From assembly GCF_900496995.4 (NCBI RefSeq), contig NW_024470390.1, forward strand, positions 124,001-188,000: DNA of 64,000 nt, read 5' to 3'. The number at the start of each line of letters is the position of its first letter. Within the stretch, counting starts at the first letter, position 1. The notes beneath the pieces are model-generated. The model ran no database searches. It saw only the letters and a program-made list of their open reading frames with translations, and was not told where the DNA came from. Source of the DNA: Aquila chrysaetos chrysaetos. Its lineage: Eukaryota; Chordata; Aves; Accipitriformes; Accipitridae. This document shows positions 1 through 14,721 of this stretch, piece after piece. The position numbers and the translations under genes were made by a program.

Positions 1-1199
1 CTGAAGGAACCATTCTTTAGAGAGAAGTAACCATCCTTTAGAGAGAGCTCTGAAGCCCAGATGGAGCACAGCACTTTGAAGCGCGAAGTAGAAGGCGGCG
101 GCAAGCATTCCAGTCAATTCCTTTTGCTATGTATGCATAGCAAGCTTTGCATAATCTTATTTGTAAAGAGCCAGGTTTTATACCCTGAAAATGTATAAAC
201 CCCCCTCTGTCGTTACTTCACTTCAGAAGAGCTGGATGAAATTGCTTTTATTATAAAAATGCACATTTTCTTGTGTTCCCCCCCCCCCCCCCCAACCTCC
301 TAGAATTTATTTTTCTCCCTGTTTTTTTTGCCATACTCCACTTAAGAAACAAACGATTTCGCCAAGACACACAACACCACTTTTCCTGGCACTGACCGGC
401 CCACACAGTCCGCAGAGGACTAAGTCTTCGAAACACTTTCGAACTTCAATCCTTGCACTGTTCTGCGAGGAGTACTGCACAGCTGAAAACCTGCAAGCTG
501 AGAGAAGTTCGGGCACCTAAAATTCTTAAAAAAAAGTCAACATAAGCACTTACTAACATCCTTTCCTGTCCAAGTCACTCTCATAACACTACTGTCAAGG
601 CAGAAAGTCAATTTCTACAACCAAGAGCACCATCCACGGTGGATATATTTAGAGTATTTGGTTGTAGCAAGAAGAGACGATGTGATTCAGCAAACGGGTC
701 ACGAGGGAAGAACTCCGAAGCACTGGCTCTATTCCCACTACTGACCTTGCCCGGCACTTAATGTTCGTGTGCTTTCAGTCCTTTCCTCCTCTGTAAAATC
801 AAAATCATGACTGCAGCACTTTGGAATCACGGCAGAATCTGCGGGTGAACATCCTTGACAAACCACACCTTAAATAAGCTCATTTCTTTAATGCCGTTAA
901 ATGCGTATCCATACATATTAAAATACTATGGTGCTGTTTAATTAATCTGAAAATGGCAATAGATGTATGTTCCAAGTATTTTCAGAGATGCACTCCTCTT
1001 TCAAACCCAGGGAACCGCCAACCTGACAGGGTGTTTCAAGCAAACCCTGCCGCGATTCTCATCGCCCAAAGTTATTTGAAGCATTTGATCCCCTCTTGAC
1101 ACCACAATCAAACACTTCTGGTGTCACCCATGGAAGATTTAGGATATTACGTGCACGTACGTGGTTACAACTGTGCTTACTCACACTTTGTAAATAATT

Positions 1200-1221
1200 A
1201 AAAAAAAAAAAAAAAAAAAAA
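1200..1221. repeat. A homopolymer, 22 bases
   Basis: Uninterrupted A-run. It may be the tail of an old retroposon or a simple repeat; no flanking target-site duplication was evident. Confidence 0.85.
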
Positions 1222-3358
1222 GGGAGCTGGTGAAACACATGGCACTTTCACTAAAGCCTATAAGTCACCTTCGGTGAAGCATTTTTCTTTCCATTTACAA
1301 GAGCCTAGTAAAGCGCTGTAAAATGACAGGGAAAAAATTGCCTTCAGTGTTATCATCCCACATTCATTTTAATCTTCGACATTAAAAATTACGTTGTCCC
1401 AGAAATTAACTAAATACGTAGGGGGGAAAAAAAGCAGCCAGAAAGCACTGCTCTTCACAGTATGATGCCTGCCAAAAAGTGAAAAAACACAGCAAAAGGC
1501 AACAAGGAAACTTTCTAACGCACAAAGATGTTTTACAGCCCCATTTTGCTTTCACGCTGGATGGCATTTTTCCCCATTTTGTTTATGAGAACACAGAAGA
1601 ACATATTTTTGGCAAAAGCTATGTTTAAGTGTTTCAGTAACAGCTGTGCTCTGCGTGCCGAACCGACGGCAACAACATCAGACGCCGCAGCGTCTTCTGC
1701 AGATCCTCGCTCCGCACAGGGGATGCTTCGTGCCAACAGTAGTTCTGACTTGATTTTATGACACGATAACACTTGATGTCAGCCTATTTTTAGATCTCGC
1801 ACGCACGCCACACGCTTGCGAAGCTGGGAACGGTAGCGTGATGTAAGGAAAAGCCTTTCGCTGGCATGAACGTAACAGGAAGGAAAACACCAAACTTTAC
1901 ATCCCAGTAAGCTCTTGAAAAGGAGACAGAAAACATGCTTTGAAGAGATTACAAGCAGTTTTCCTTCTCCCACAGCAGAGGCAAGCCGCAACCCTAATTC
2001 CGGGGATTATCCCGGTGAGGTCTTGTCAGGAACAGTAAAACCCCCTGCCAAACCCAGGAAAGATGACGGCACAGACCGGGCAGGACCTATGGAGCAAGGT
2101 CACCAGAAAAGGGAACAGGGTTTAGTATTTCCATCCCGCTGTTTGCAAACAGGAAAGAAAAGAACCTTCGCTGACTCTTAAAGCACAGTTTCCTCCTTGT
2201 ACATGCCAAACTTTTGGCATTTGGTGGCAAGAACTGCCCGGCCTTGCCTTGCAGCCCTGTGGTCACTTCCCTCACCACGCAGAAGACCACAGAGCCGGGT
2301 TTCGCTTTCGGTCTGACGAGCCTTGTCCTGACTGTACCCCCAAGTCTCCATGCCCATCCCGTCCCGTCTGCCAAAAGACGAGCCGGGACAGCTCGTTCCT
2401 GGATGGCAAGAGGAATTCTGCGGAGGTACGGAGCAGAAGGATCGCCGGCACTGTTTCACTGACACTGCACACTTTCACTGTGACACTGCCCAAGGGAGGC
2501 AACAGCTGGTGGCGACAGGGCAAGAACTGAACATGAAAACGGAAATACAGGCCCCTTGGAGTCCCATCTGCAGCCCGCTCCTTAATTGTTAATTATTCTT
2601 TGTTTTATCATATTTAAGACACTACAATCATTATTCCTCTGTGATTTAGCTTCCGTTTGTAATTAGAGATAATGATTAGAATATATTTTGTATTACACCA
2701 GGAACATTTGAGGTAACTCTCTGGAAAGCTGAGGACACCCTGGACCACCCAAAGACAAGAAGCTGAATGAGGCTGCCGGCTGCCAGCCTCAGACCTGCCC
2801 TGGCACAGGCAAATCACCAGGGCTGGCACCAAAACAGAGCTGCCGTCGGCTTCAAGCCACAAATTACCTTTACAAGACTCAGGGAAAACAGGCTTCCGAG
2901 CCCAGGAGCGATTCAGTTCATGGTATTAGGGTGAAAAAAGGTCTCATCCTACTAACGAGCAACAGTGGTTTTTAGAAGTAGATATAAACGGCGTTGCAAA
3001 GGTAAACACACGTAACAGCTAACCCCGTTGATCTACAAATCATGGAAGAACCAACAAGCACACGTTAAGTGATCGACTTGCAGCTTGGCCACGTCGTTAA
3101 GAAACCATCCTACATAAGTTCATAATTAAACCCACCGGCCCAGCTGCCTCTCCACTCCAGCAGTGCCCAGACAAGATCGTTTCAAGTCAGAGCCCTTGCT
3201 TAAACAGCTTCAGAGCTGTGGTTGAAAACGGTTGACAAAAATAATTGGAAACTCGTCTTCCTCCTTGCTTTCCGAGCCAAAAATTAACAGACTATCTAGC
3301 AGAAACGCTTTTCTCTTCTTCTTCCTTTACAGGCTCACCAGTAGCTGAAAGATGCTTC

Positions 3359-3380
3359 AAAAAAAAAAAAAAAAAAAAAA
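3359..3380. repeat. A homopolymer, 22 bases
   Basis: A-run followed after a five-base break by a second A-run of 11 bases. No retroposon body was recognised next to it. Confidence 0.85.
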
Positions 3381-4373
3381 CCAACAAAAAAAAAAACTTG
3401 ACACAAAGCAATCCTAGGTGGCCTGGGCTGACCTGCTGGCTTGACCGAGACAGCAGAACATCCTCTGGAGGGGCTGGATCCGGCGTCTCCAGTCCGGCCA
3501 CATCCACAATTCCTCCCCTTCGCTTCAAAAACATTAGGTATTTAAAAGGGCACAGTGCCTGATGTGCTGTCCTCGATATGAAAGCAAAAACGCTTTTGCA
3601 TCTGGAGAATTCAGCTTCACTGTGTTTCATCTCTGCTTCGAGACAATAAATACTCCACATTTACTGACACCCACAATATCATGGCGACAGGTATCGAAAA
3701 TCTCAAGCACAAAGCAGCTTCGTGCGACATACCAATGGTTCCCTCTGACAGGAACTACGACCTTTAAAACACCAGTTGTATCAAGATCAATGAAAGTATT
3801 TTTTGTGGTTTTAACAAAGAAATAGAAAATCTCTGCACAGAATGCATCAGGTTTTGCTGCAGTCAGGATGCCTGAGCAAACCGGCCATTTTTGGTTAAAT
3901 TAATACTTATTATGATGAGCCCAGCTGTGGCCACAGGAAGCTGGGAAGGGAGATTTCCGTGGCCAAGCGCAATGCTGCTCACGTGCTGCTGGCACCCAGA
4001 GCGATGCTGAGGCACCGAGAGGTATGGACACACACGTGAATCTCCATTCTGCAAAAGCTGTTGTATTTTGTAGTCCATTTTGTTCTGGGGAAAGAAAAGG
4101 TCTTGAAAATGTTCAGAAGATAACAGAAATAAGTCACCATTTAAAGACAGACAAGGTAAAACATGGCAATATTTTTGTGAAATTTGGTTTCTACAAGCTT
4201 CGCTGAAGCTCCACATCTAACAAGCCAGAGTGTTTCTCCTGCAGCTTTCTAAAATTAAGTTCTCTTGCGAAGTTTGTTCCCTTTCCCACAAGGCCAATGT
4301 CACTTGGCTTATGGGCAAAGAGGACCAGGCAGCACAAGGGATATGTGGAACCAGAAAATGAGTAAGGAAGCAG

Positions 4374-4375
<2 letters not shown>

Positions 4376-4412
<37 letters not shown>
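4376..4412. repeat. A homopolymer, 37 bases
   Basis: Longest A-run in the window. It could be a retroposon tail, but the upstream sequence matches no element I know. Confidence 0.85.
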
Positions 4413-4415
<3 letters not shown>

Positions 4416-6316
4416 AAAATCAAGATAGGCTCCAATCCTCCATCCTCTTAAATTCTGTGCAGTCTTCTACACCAGGGCCAGGTCTAACCGTTATTAAACC
4501 AAATGTATGAAATGGTAGTATTTACGTCTCATTTACACAGCCATTAACGACCTCGCAAACAAACCGCAGTGTGCAGTGCCCCAGGATGATGGGAAACATA
4601 GGTATCTTGGTATCGTTACCCAGGGACATCCTCGGCTCATCAGGCAGCCAGCGCTCACTGCTCACAAAACAGTGGTGCTGGAGAGAGTGCCTGCTGACGG
4701 TAAAGAGAGGCGAGACATCAAAGCCCTACTTTACAAGTCATCATTTTCTACTGCTTCTGCTCAGGGATTACTACGCAACTGGGGAAAGAGAGTCCAGCTG
4801 AAAAAGCAGCCCCAGATGTCCCTTGGTGGCGAACAAGAAACACCCTCTCCGTCCCTGACACCGGCCACATTTCTCAGCCCTTCAACAAGCAGCGCCCGAG
4901 CTTTTATTAGTTACTCACAGGGGCAGTCTCGTCCCTAAATACTCTGCTAATGTATAGTCACCTTGCTGCGTGTTTTGCCCCCGCCCATACTCTTACGACA
5001 AAGAAAATACAATTCTAAAATACACGTAGATGACTTACAAGCCTTAAAAACAACGTTCAAGGGGATCCGGCTATTCTGAGAAATAGAACCAGAAGCTACT
5101 TAAGTCACACGATCACTTCAGAAAGTTTTATTCATATTGAGCAAACACTTTTTCCTTCCAGACAGAATCCCTTTTATTCTCTCCACATCTCATACTCTTA
5201 CCACAGAGTAAGATCAAATTACACCTAGCGCACAAAGTTTATATCCCCAACACCAATTAAATGTTTTCTTTTTGGTTTTTAGGTTTTATTAATGTTTACT
5301 TTTATTCCTTCAATTTTCTCAGGCTTCCTCCCCTCTTACCAAGGTCATTGATGAAAACATGAGAGAAGCCGCTGAAGACCAGGGTCTGCTAAGAACATCA
5401 GCAACGCTTTAAAACATGAGGATTTTTTTAGCGAGGAAAACCAAACTGAAAAAGGATCAGGGAAGAGCCAGCAAAGGATATCCAAAACCACTTGCAAGCG
5501 AATTTACATGAAACAAAGGCAGCGAGGGAAGTACCAAATATTTCCTCAGCACTCTCTTTCACAGCATCAATAGTTAATTTATCACCAACCTCCTGAGAGA
5601 GCAGCAAAAGAAAGCAACTGGGAAAATAACTCGCTAAAACTAAGAGAGCCTGCTGAAGTTTCTCATTCCCAGAATCGGTTGTTTTGTTAAGGTTTTGTTT
5701 GTCTCCAGCTTCAATGGCCAAATCATCCCCGTGACCCTTGGAAAACCTCTATGATAACCACCATCGATTTTAACAGTTCCTCTTGCTGAGGGATGATACG
5801 CTCAGGACTTTACCGAAACCGAGATATTTTCATTTATATCAGGATAAACTCCAGAGTTGAAGGTAAACCATGAAACCAAAATTAAATCAGTAACACACAG
5901 CTGCTGCACTTTTAGACACTGTAAGAGGTTCTAAGATGGGCTCAGTTGCTCTCACGGGGGCCTCTCCCGATGGAAACCCCTGTTTATCTTTACATCACTA
6001 TTAATTGGACTTTTTCCAGTTTTGAGGACATGCAGCTTATACTCCAGAAGGGGAAAAAAACCCCAACCCTAAAATACCCATTTTTTGACAGCTCAAGGCT
6101 CATTGATAAATTGTATTAGCAACAACAGGAATTACAAGCATGCGTATGAAAAAGGAAACGGCCTCGATTTCACCAGTATCATCCTCTTTTTCTGGAATCC
6201 CGGCAGATTTATCTATTATGCAAAAAAGAAGGTGCCCTGGGTGGGTGAGAAGGGCAAACCTCGCAACAACAAAAGCATCTTCTGGGGAAGAAAGCTGGAA
6301 ATTATAATTTCCCCGT

Positions 6317-6397
6317 AGGGCCTGCATTGAGGGATTTGCAGAGTCTGCAAGAATCCTGCCGGGGAATCGAGGAAATCTCCATTTCAATGCAGGCTCT
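6317..6397. repeat. Inverted repeat, hairpin-forming
   Basis: An 11-base perfect inverted repeat pairs 6320-6330 with 6384-6394. It extends outward to 6317 and 6397 with one G-U wobble. A second short palindrome (GCAGA-G-TCTGC) lies in the loop near 6337-6347. Function unknown. Confidence 0.6.
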
Positions 6398-9300
6398 GCC
6401 AGAAGACCTGCAGGAATGCCGTGCCCTCTCCCAGCTGCTTTCACCACACTTTCTGCGACGGGCAGGATTTAAGGAAAGGATTCCTCCAGAAATCCATCCG
6501 GTGCTCATGTTTCTAAGCAAACAAACCCCGAAACCAGAAACTACAACATGTATGTTTTATTTTTATGTTACTAACAAATATTTGAAATATAAACAGTTAC
6601 GTGTTGTTAGGTTTTTTTCCTAGATGAAACTTAAAAAAGGAAACAGCCCAGATTCTGAACATGCCAACGACAAATGTCTATTTTTAACAGATAAACTTCA
6701 AACTGGCATTCCCACATTTTACCACTCTCCCAATGATTTCTTAACCCAGTGCATTTTGTTTTCACCCTTTGGTACACCTCTGCCACTGACTTGATCCAGT
6801 CAATTCCCTAAATCCTTCTCTGACTGTAATTATAAGGCAATGGTCACCGTGTTAGAGGATAAGGTTATACATGAAAGTCCCCTCAAGTAGTGAAAACTGT
6901 TTGGAATAGGCATCATCTCCAAAGCTAATGGACAGCTTGAAGTAATAAGGGAAATAGTGAATAAGGTCCAACTTCCACCCTAGCACAATCATCGTAATTA
7001 GGGCTCCATGCAGTATCCAGAGCCATGCAAGATGTAATTAAACCACCATTTTGACCCACAATATAAACAAAATGCACTGCTTGGAGCACATCTCTCCCAG
7101 CTGAGATTTTTATAACTGCTATTCCTTAGCAAAAATATTAAAAGGCTTCAGACCTACCTGGGAGCAGCCCCAGTGTTCCCTCCATTTTTCCACCCCATCC
7201 CACTACTCCTCTTACAAATAACCCTTGTTAGCCTTACCACCACATGGCTGCGACCTTGTAGGGACCCCGCTACGAGACGGGACAGGAGGAGAGCACTCGT
7301 GTTTTACTAACCTCTTGTTTTTAGCAACTCTGTGCCAATTATGGATAGGAGATGAGATACACAACATATTTGCTTTACGCAGTCATACTGTAAAGGAAAA
7401 AACAGAGAAGGACTATTACACCAACCACCCCAATAACCTAGCAAAAAAAAAAACCCAAACAGCATCAGTGTGGGGCTTTTAACAGCAACGGGTCAATTTT
7501 AAGTGTTAAGGAGCAAGTTCTAAAAGACAAGACGGAATTCAACCAGGAACCAGAAATCCAGGCACTCGAGTGCCACTGTCGATTATCCGTGCTCAAAACC
7601 AACACCTGAAATCAAGCGTTCCTGGATTCTGGAAAGCCTTAAAACCCTCAAAGCCAAGATTGCATGATAGGACATTATTTCCCCTTGATGTTAATCTCTG
7701 CTCGTAAGAGGTGCGAGTAAATTATTTAGGCTGTGAGTGCCGCTGCCGAGGATGCAGCGTGCTGTCATGGATACAAGGCTGGTGGGATGCAGAACTGACC
7801 CCCTTAAAGAAGCCAAACCTCCCTCCTCTGAACACCCACACCACAGCTCTCTACAGCGCCGGCACGCCACCAAACCAGGCAAGATGCATTTAAATATTTT
7901 CTTTCAATTAATAATGGAAAATAAGCTGGGAAAAGCAGAGCAGCGTGAGCGTTGTTTTGCTCCGAAGTGTTGAAACACGCAGCAAGAAGAGACCAGGAAT
8001 AGATCGGTTGCCGTTCTTCAGCACTGAACGGGATCCTACACCAGGCACCCACCACCAACTCGGTTTACTGAAAGTTGAAAGCGATAAATCAGCTTTGCGC
8101 GTATCCGAATACGAGCATCTCTGACTGCTTTCCGAAAGGTGACGGGATGCACCTATCAGACCTGCTGCTGATTACGACACATTTGTAAACGAGAAAACAC
8201 CTGGTGAGCGAAAGCAATCCATCTTGCCCGTGTATCAGCGTTCTTAATATATGTAGTATTAGTGACACGTCATGATTTTCATAGGGGAAAACAGCCCTCG
8301 CAGCTCAGAGCTGAGGGATTTTACATTTTCTACTTGTTTACCAGATCACCATCCTTGCTGGTTTTCTACAGTAACGTTTCTTTTCAAATTATGCCCGGTA
8401 AGTCTCCATTGTACGTGTCACTGTTTCGGATGACATCAAAAGCAACCTGCGCTGTTTTAAGACATTTGCAGTCCCGTCTCTTCCGAGTGGAACTTGAACT
8501 TTTCCCTGTCAGGGAAAACTGGAAATGAGAGGATTGGAAATGCGCTTATTTTCAGTTAAAGGGTTAAGATAGGAATACCCTGCACTATAACTTGCTACAC
8601 TTCAGGAAAAGCAGCAGCTCCTGCAGCGCAGCAAGAGAGTTTAAACGTACCGAGCACCTAATTGCACAAGACCTAGAGGACAGAGAAGGAGATTTAGAAT
8701 TTCCCAGAAATGGACCACGTCTGTGTATATCTTCTAAAATTACTTGGCCTAATCTGTCCTTGGTTAACGTATGCTGCCCTAAATAGGAGTAAGTAGTTCT
8801 CAAAAGAGGGGTGCATCAATTAGCTCCCCATATAGCTCAATTCACACACATGCTCTGGCCGTAGCTCCCAGTAACGTTTTCTGCCGCTCCTGTAACAAAA
8901 CAACCCCAGTTTGCATATTCTAGAAATTGATGCTTAGTCTGAATAATTGTGCTGATGATTTTAGCGGTTCCGTTATCAGCCACAGCAGCTGATAGTTAAA
9001 TTGTAAGTTTTCAGATGCACTGATTTATAAACATTATATTCCAGCTGACTATCTAGAAATATAAACCCAGGAGTATAATAAATAAGTTATAATTGTTTTT
9101 GACTGTCATCATTTTCCTATAATCTAGAAGTTAGCAAAAAACTTAAAAAGCAACTGCTCTCTGTGACGAAATACTATGGAAACATAAAGCATTAAAGAGC
9201 CTGCAGCATTTTGCAGTGACTTAAACTCAAATTCCTCCCGTGCTGCGAAGTACACTGGTAATATTATACCCATTTTAGAGATTACAGCACTTTTAACATT

Positions 9301-10876
9301 CCAGCCACAAGGAATTTAGGTTTCCAACTTCCCCTGAAATTGGAGTGCCCAATTTCCTTAGGCTTCACTGAAAATAGACAGGAAAAAAACCCATCTTTTA
9401 TTACATAAGGGGTGACTATCACATTTTTGAACAGACTCCAGGAGTTCCAATCCCACGAATCTCGAGTAAACAAGACAAATTTGAGGTGACGGGGGTTACA
9501 TTTTTTTACATTAAGTATTCTCCTACGAAACTCCGGAGACACTTGTCTCTCACTGCACCGTAGAATCCCATCCTGTATGCTCCTCAGGATGTCTCCATTA
9601 CAATTAGCTTTCAAATATCCAGATAAATACCACGCTCTCTGTTTCTTTCAGCATTCGGTGCTGTACCGATGCAGACGTTAAGAACCACGCATCAGCCCAA
9701 TCCTTAAACGCTCCGAGCAGTTTCAGGGCACTTTGCGTTTCTTATTTCTCCCGGGTAAGATAAACAAATCACAGCAGCAAGCTGCTGAGGTTCAGGAAGC
9801 TTCTGTTTCATTTCCAGCCCTTTGGGTGGGTGTAGCAGGAGCGCCGCGCCTGCTTCTCCATCCTGCAGGGACGAGACACGAACAGCTGGACGGCCCCTGC
9901 CCCGACTCCCACAGGAACCAAAGTCCATGCACCTTCCTTCAGGGGTTTCTTCTTTTTTTAAGCTACAAAGATTTCGTGTGGAAGGAAAATGATTTTCTAA
10001 CTCTTTTAGTAGACACTCTTGAGTAGTGAAAGCAAGAGACTCGTAAACAAGGGATTTTGCACTTACATCCTCCTTCCCTGGGAAATTATTCTCAACAACA
10101 GAAAGCCGCATTCCTAATTGCACACCCGAAGCTTACAGCGTTTTATCACCATTTCCATTTTTATAGGTAGAGAATCCGAGAGCACGAGACTCCCCACTTC
10201 CCCACTGAGACTGCCCAGGGAGCGGTAGGAAGAGGAGGAAAACCCAGATTTTGGCTGTCGGCCTCCCTCAATTCACAAACAGACAGCAGCTGCAGGTGAG
10301 GGCTGCTCGAGAACAGAGTTGGACATTTCTGCCTATGGGAGCACCGTTACAAACAAAGTAAAAATATTTGTGTACAGTTTCTAGGTTAACTATTACTCCA
10401 AAAATAATAAATCCACCTAAGAAAGTTCTCCTCTTATCTCACATCACCGTAACTCATTCATCATCGATCTGTTTTCACACACAGGGCAACCCTTCCCATC
10501 ACACAGGCAGGAGGGACGAGACAACACTGTGCCGAGGACGCTCCCCAACGCTGCCCTGTCCCGAGGTGTCAACGGAAAACATCCCATTTCTCGGTCAGGG
10601 AACCGCTTTCCTCACAGCAGCGGGGACTTGCACCGTCCAGGGCTGCCCGCCCTCCCCTCCCCCTGCACGGCGCAGGATTTACTTGGAGCTTTTTGCTCAA
10701 AATCATTTCCAGACTTGCATTCCCTCGACCGCAGCGGGAGGAGGAGGAGGAATACAATGGGAGGCAAAGTGCTCGCTTTTCGGGGAAGGAGGGGGAAACT
10801 TTCCGGGGCTGTAGAGGGGAGAAGAGGATGCGGCGGGGAAGGAGCTCGGCAAACACTTGCCATGCAGAGAAACGCC

Positions 10877-10917
10877 GTTCCTAGTCTAGAAACACTGTTC
10901 CTAGTCTAGAAACACCC
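10877..10917. repeat. Short tandem duplication, about 20 bases
   Basis: A unit containing CCTAGTCTAGAAACAC occurs twice back to back. It lies in non-coding sequence and looks like a simple slippage or repair duplication. Confidence 0.8.
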
Positions 10918-13900
10918 AGTTTACCCAGACAACGAGCAGACGTTGCGGGTTGTTTTGGCCTGCTTTTTGGTTCAAACTTACAGATATCACTCATTGTTTT
11001 GTTGTCCGGCACATCATAAAGATATTTTTCTGCTAGGGAAAGGCCCTCACAGCCGCATGACCTTGGTCTGCAGAAGAGCTAAATCAGACAGGAAGGCAGG
11101 TCCTCCCCATGGCTGCAGGCAGCTCCGTCCTGGAGGGAAGGCCTCTTCCACAACACAGATTTATGAGTCCCATGCCTCCGACAGCAGATGCACAAAACCA
11201 GGCCAATTAGTATGATAGTGGGGTGCTGGTTCTTTTTTTCTTTTTAGGGGGAGCAAATTTCAGAAGGAAAGAAGAGAAAAAGGAGAAATACACTCAATTA
11301 CATGCAGTCCTATCAGGAAACAGGTCTGAACCTGTCGTATCTCCCCAGTGGCTGGCTGAAAAGCCTTCAGTGGCAACCACTTTTAATGACAACTGATAAA
11401 AAAAACCACGAAACATTGACACTTTTCTTAAGTTCTCCAACAACTGCATAGCGTTCTCTTCAGAAAATGCCTGAAAAATCATTGTCCGAAATGAGCAAAA
11501 CCAGCTTTTTGCAGGTGAATGCATCATCATGTGCAGATCTATGACCTTTTCGTCAAAACCACAATGAATGTTTCAACTACTTATGGTAGCAGAAACAACT
11601 TGCAAACACGCACTGAATGTAAACTGAAGTATTTTTGCCCTCCGCCTGCAGCCAGCCTGTCCTATAGCCTCCATGGCTGCTCCCATTAGCCACAGGAGAG
11701 TCTTGTTTTCGCAGCTGATTTTCAGTTCTCTCCGGACAGCAATGAAAACGACAAAAATCAGGTCAATTTGCTGCTGGAGAAGGCGAGGAGCAAGGGCTGG
11801 TGGGGCGGGGGGGGGGAGCGGGCAGAGGAACCAGGGCTCAAAGGAAAAACGGTAGGAAGTTCACAGGGGGACAGAGCTGCCCTGAACAGAGGCAGCCCTT
11901 GTCATTTCGTATTCATCTGGAGCCAGTCACCATACTGTTATTAAGCTCCAGTTTTTATACTGCACGGGGAACGCAGCCGTGGGGAGTGCGAGGAACGGCA
12001 AAGGTATCTTTCGCCCTAATAAGCTCGGGCCTACGGGAAACAGGTAACGGAATTTTTCAAGCTTTGGCAAGTCCTTGCCCAGTCACTGCTGGTCAGAAGG
12101 ATAAAAGGGCTCTGACGGAGGAAGACAAGGCTCCTGCTTGCACTAACACACCACCATCAGCTCCAGGAGCGCGCGATTGCTCTGGCACAACCGTGGCTTT
12201 AACTCCCCATTTGAGGATTTTGAAATACTTCAGCTCTCAAATAGCAATATTCAAGACAAATCCATACTGTAACGGAGACCCAAACCACATCCCAACTCCA
12301 CGCTACGTGGAGTAAAAACCCAAGCACGACTAAGAAATTTTGGGTCACGGTTTCCGCTTCTTTGCTAAGAGGATAAAACCGGACGGTTATTTTGGGGTTT
12401 GCTGGGGTGCCAGTACGATCTAGACAGCGATGGTTTCTGCACATCGGCCAGGCGTCTGGGCCAGGAGGCAAGGCAGACAGCCGAAAGTCCCCGTAGGTGG
12501 GAAGCGAAGCTCTCGCCTGGTTTAAGAGCAAGCGCAGGAGCGTATGCTGCAGCACAGGATGCTACACACACCGTCTCACATAACCTTTTCTTCTATCAGT
12601 GGTATTCAAAGATAGGTGAGCCCGGCTCGGTGTCAGAAGCAAAGCTACCCTTACCTCCGTCTAGTTCGTTAGGATCTTGATGAGACAGGCCTCGTCATCT
12701 ACCACCTGCTCCACAGTTCCCTCTCCCCATAAAAAGCTCCTACAGGGAATACCGAAAGGGTGCACTGCCACAAGTTAGAGACGAGGCTGATCACAGATAA
12801 CTTGCAGCCAACAGACGACATCGAATATTCCTCAAGAAATGGTAAAGACATTGAGTATTACTGGAGAAAAGGCAAAGAAATAACATTTCCACACAGACAG
12901 CCTGTGGACGCTAACAGACAGCCAAGCAAAGGCTGACGCATTTGCTTTGATACCAGGGCAGCAGCTCCAAAGAGGGGCTTTTTGTGGCCCAAACTAACTT
13001 CTAACAAACACAGGCAGAGCAAGTCACACACAAACAAGTGAAGGGAAGATTTGCTCCTGGAGTCGCTTCTTTTATTGTCAAATAGGGAAAGATGCAGTCT
13101 CACCATAGCTGATTTACGAAAACACTCCTTGGGCTCCGTATCAGAACAGAAACGTAATTCCCCGATTACTCGAGGAAACGAACTCTCTGCAAAAGGAAGA
13201 CGTCGCTGCAGGGAAAAGGGGAAACGTGAAGGAGTCACCTTTGGAGTCTGCTTACGCCAGGATGGGCAAGAGGTGCTCGTCCGACAGCTCTGGATGCTGC
13301 AGCCCTCCGTTTATTTACTGAGCAGGTATGGAACGGGCAAGAAGAACAAAAGCTTTCCCCGCTCGGCTTCGCCAACAGGCCTGGGCTGGAAGGACCACCT
13401 CAAGAGATGAAACGATAGCTCAGTCTCCATAGCAATCACTTGCTCTGCCGATACCACCAATAAGATTACTGACATGGGGACAGCTCAAGCCCTGTTCGCA
13501 CAGGAGATTTTTGGCACGTGTCGCTATTTTCCTGGTGAATTCTGGCAGAAAACATCCAAAACATCCCCTCTCCTCTGCGCCTCAAACTCCGTGAGCAGGT
13601 TTGGAACCATTTCTAACCCTGCAGAGGATGGATGCTGCATTTAGTCTTAGCCTATGCTAACTTTTAGCATTACGGGGCTGTTAATCAAGAAGTCCCAGTA
13701 AACTCAACTCTTAGCCAGCTGTGGTCTCACAGCTCGTCTCCCTGAAGCTCCCGGGAATTAAGGGACAAGTTTCCAGCTGCGCTGTTTTAGTAACCAAATT
13801 ATGGTCAGAGGGAAAAGGCAAGTGAAACAGGACCGAGACTGAATATGATGCCGCTCACAGGCCAACAGCCCTATTTTAAAGCTATGTGTTTTGACATTAA

Positions 13901-14688
13901 TATATCCATTCTGATGAGATAGCAGAAAAAGGGTGATAAAACATAAAAATAAAAAGACAGCGGAAGAGCACACGCTCAAAGCTCACCAGCTCATACAGAA
14001 ATATCAAGCTCCACACCAAAATACCTGTAAAAAGCCAGAGTGCCATAACAGAGCAGCTCATGCCTGTGACAGCAATGTGCCTGTTTCTTAAACCAAAAAT
14101 TCCACTCTACTACAGGATGAAATTTAGCTACTACTGAGAAAAATCCTACTCTGCTAATGCGATGATTTTGAGGCTGTATTTTGAATGTTTCTCCTTCCTA
14201 TAGAGACTTAAATTTCACATTAAGTCTCTCACATTGTGAAAAGCTAAGTGGAAAGAAACGCCGAGTCACAAACCATTCCCCTCAAGTTTTTTTTCCTTGG
14301 GGAAAAAGAGGAAAGTGCTCTGAAAGTCCACCCTCATCCACACAACGGGAAACACGTTACACAAGACAACTGGCATAAAGCCCCCATAAAACATTGCCAC
14401 TTTCTCTATGCTCCCCCCCAGACTTACAGAAATAGTCTCTTTCTACTCAAAAAAAGACTTCACAAGGTATTTAAGGACTAAATCCCTGCAGGATACAGTA
14501 TTATTTAGGGTTTCCCCTGCAACGTGAGGCGCAGAAGCGAATCCTTTTCATCTACAGAGATTCCCAGTAAAGCCGAGGAGTCTCAGGGCGAAGGTGATAT
14601 CGCAGGAGCGAGGCGTCAGCTCGCAGGCACGGAGGATGTTTATTTGTCACCAAAACGTTTTCTGGTGCAAAGTATTTCTTTCATGCAT

Positions 14689-14721
14689 GATGGACCCTCG
14701 AGATCGATGGACCCTCGAGAT
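14689..14721. repeat. Short tandem duplication, 15-base unit
   Basis: The 15-base unit ATGGACCCTCGAGAT occurs at 14689-14703 and again at 14707-14721, three bases apart, in non-coding sequence. Confidence 0.8.

Noticed and set aside
1-50. Imperfect direct repeat CCAT(T/C)CTTTAGAGAGA at the window start
   Set aside because: It is too short and isolated to assign to an element, and the window edge cuts the context.
6327-6623. 98-codon open frame with a plausible helical start
   Set aside because: It overlaps the inverted repeat, has no recognised homologue or splice context, and open frames of this size are common by chance.
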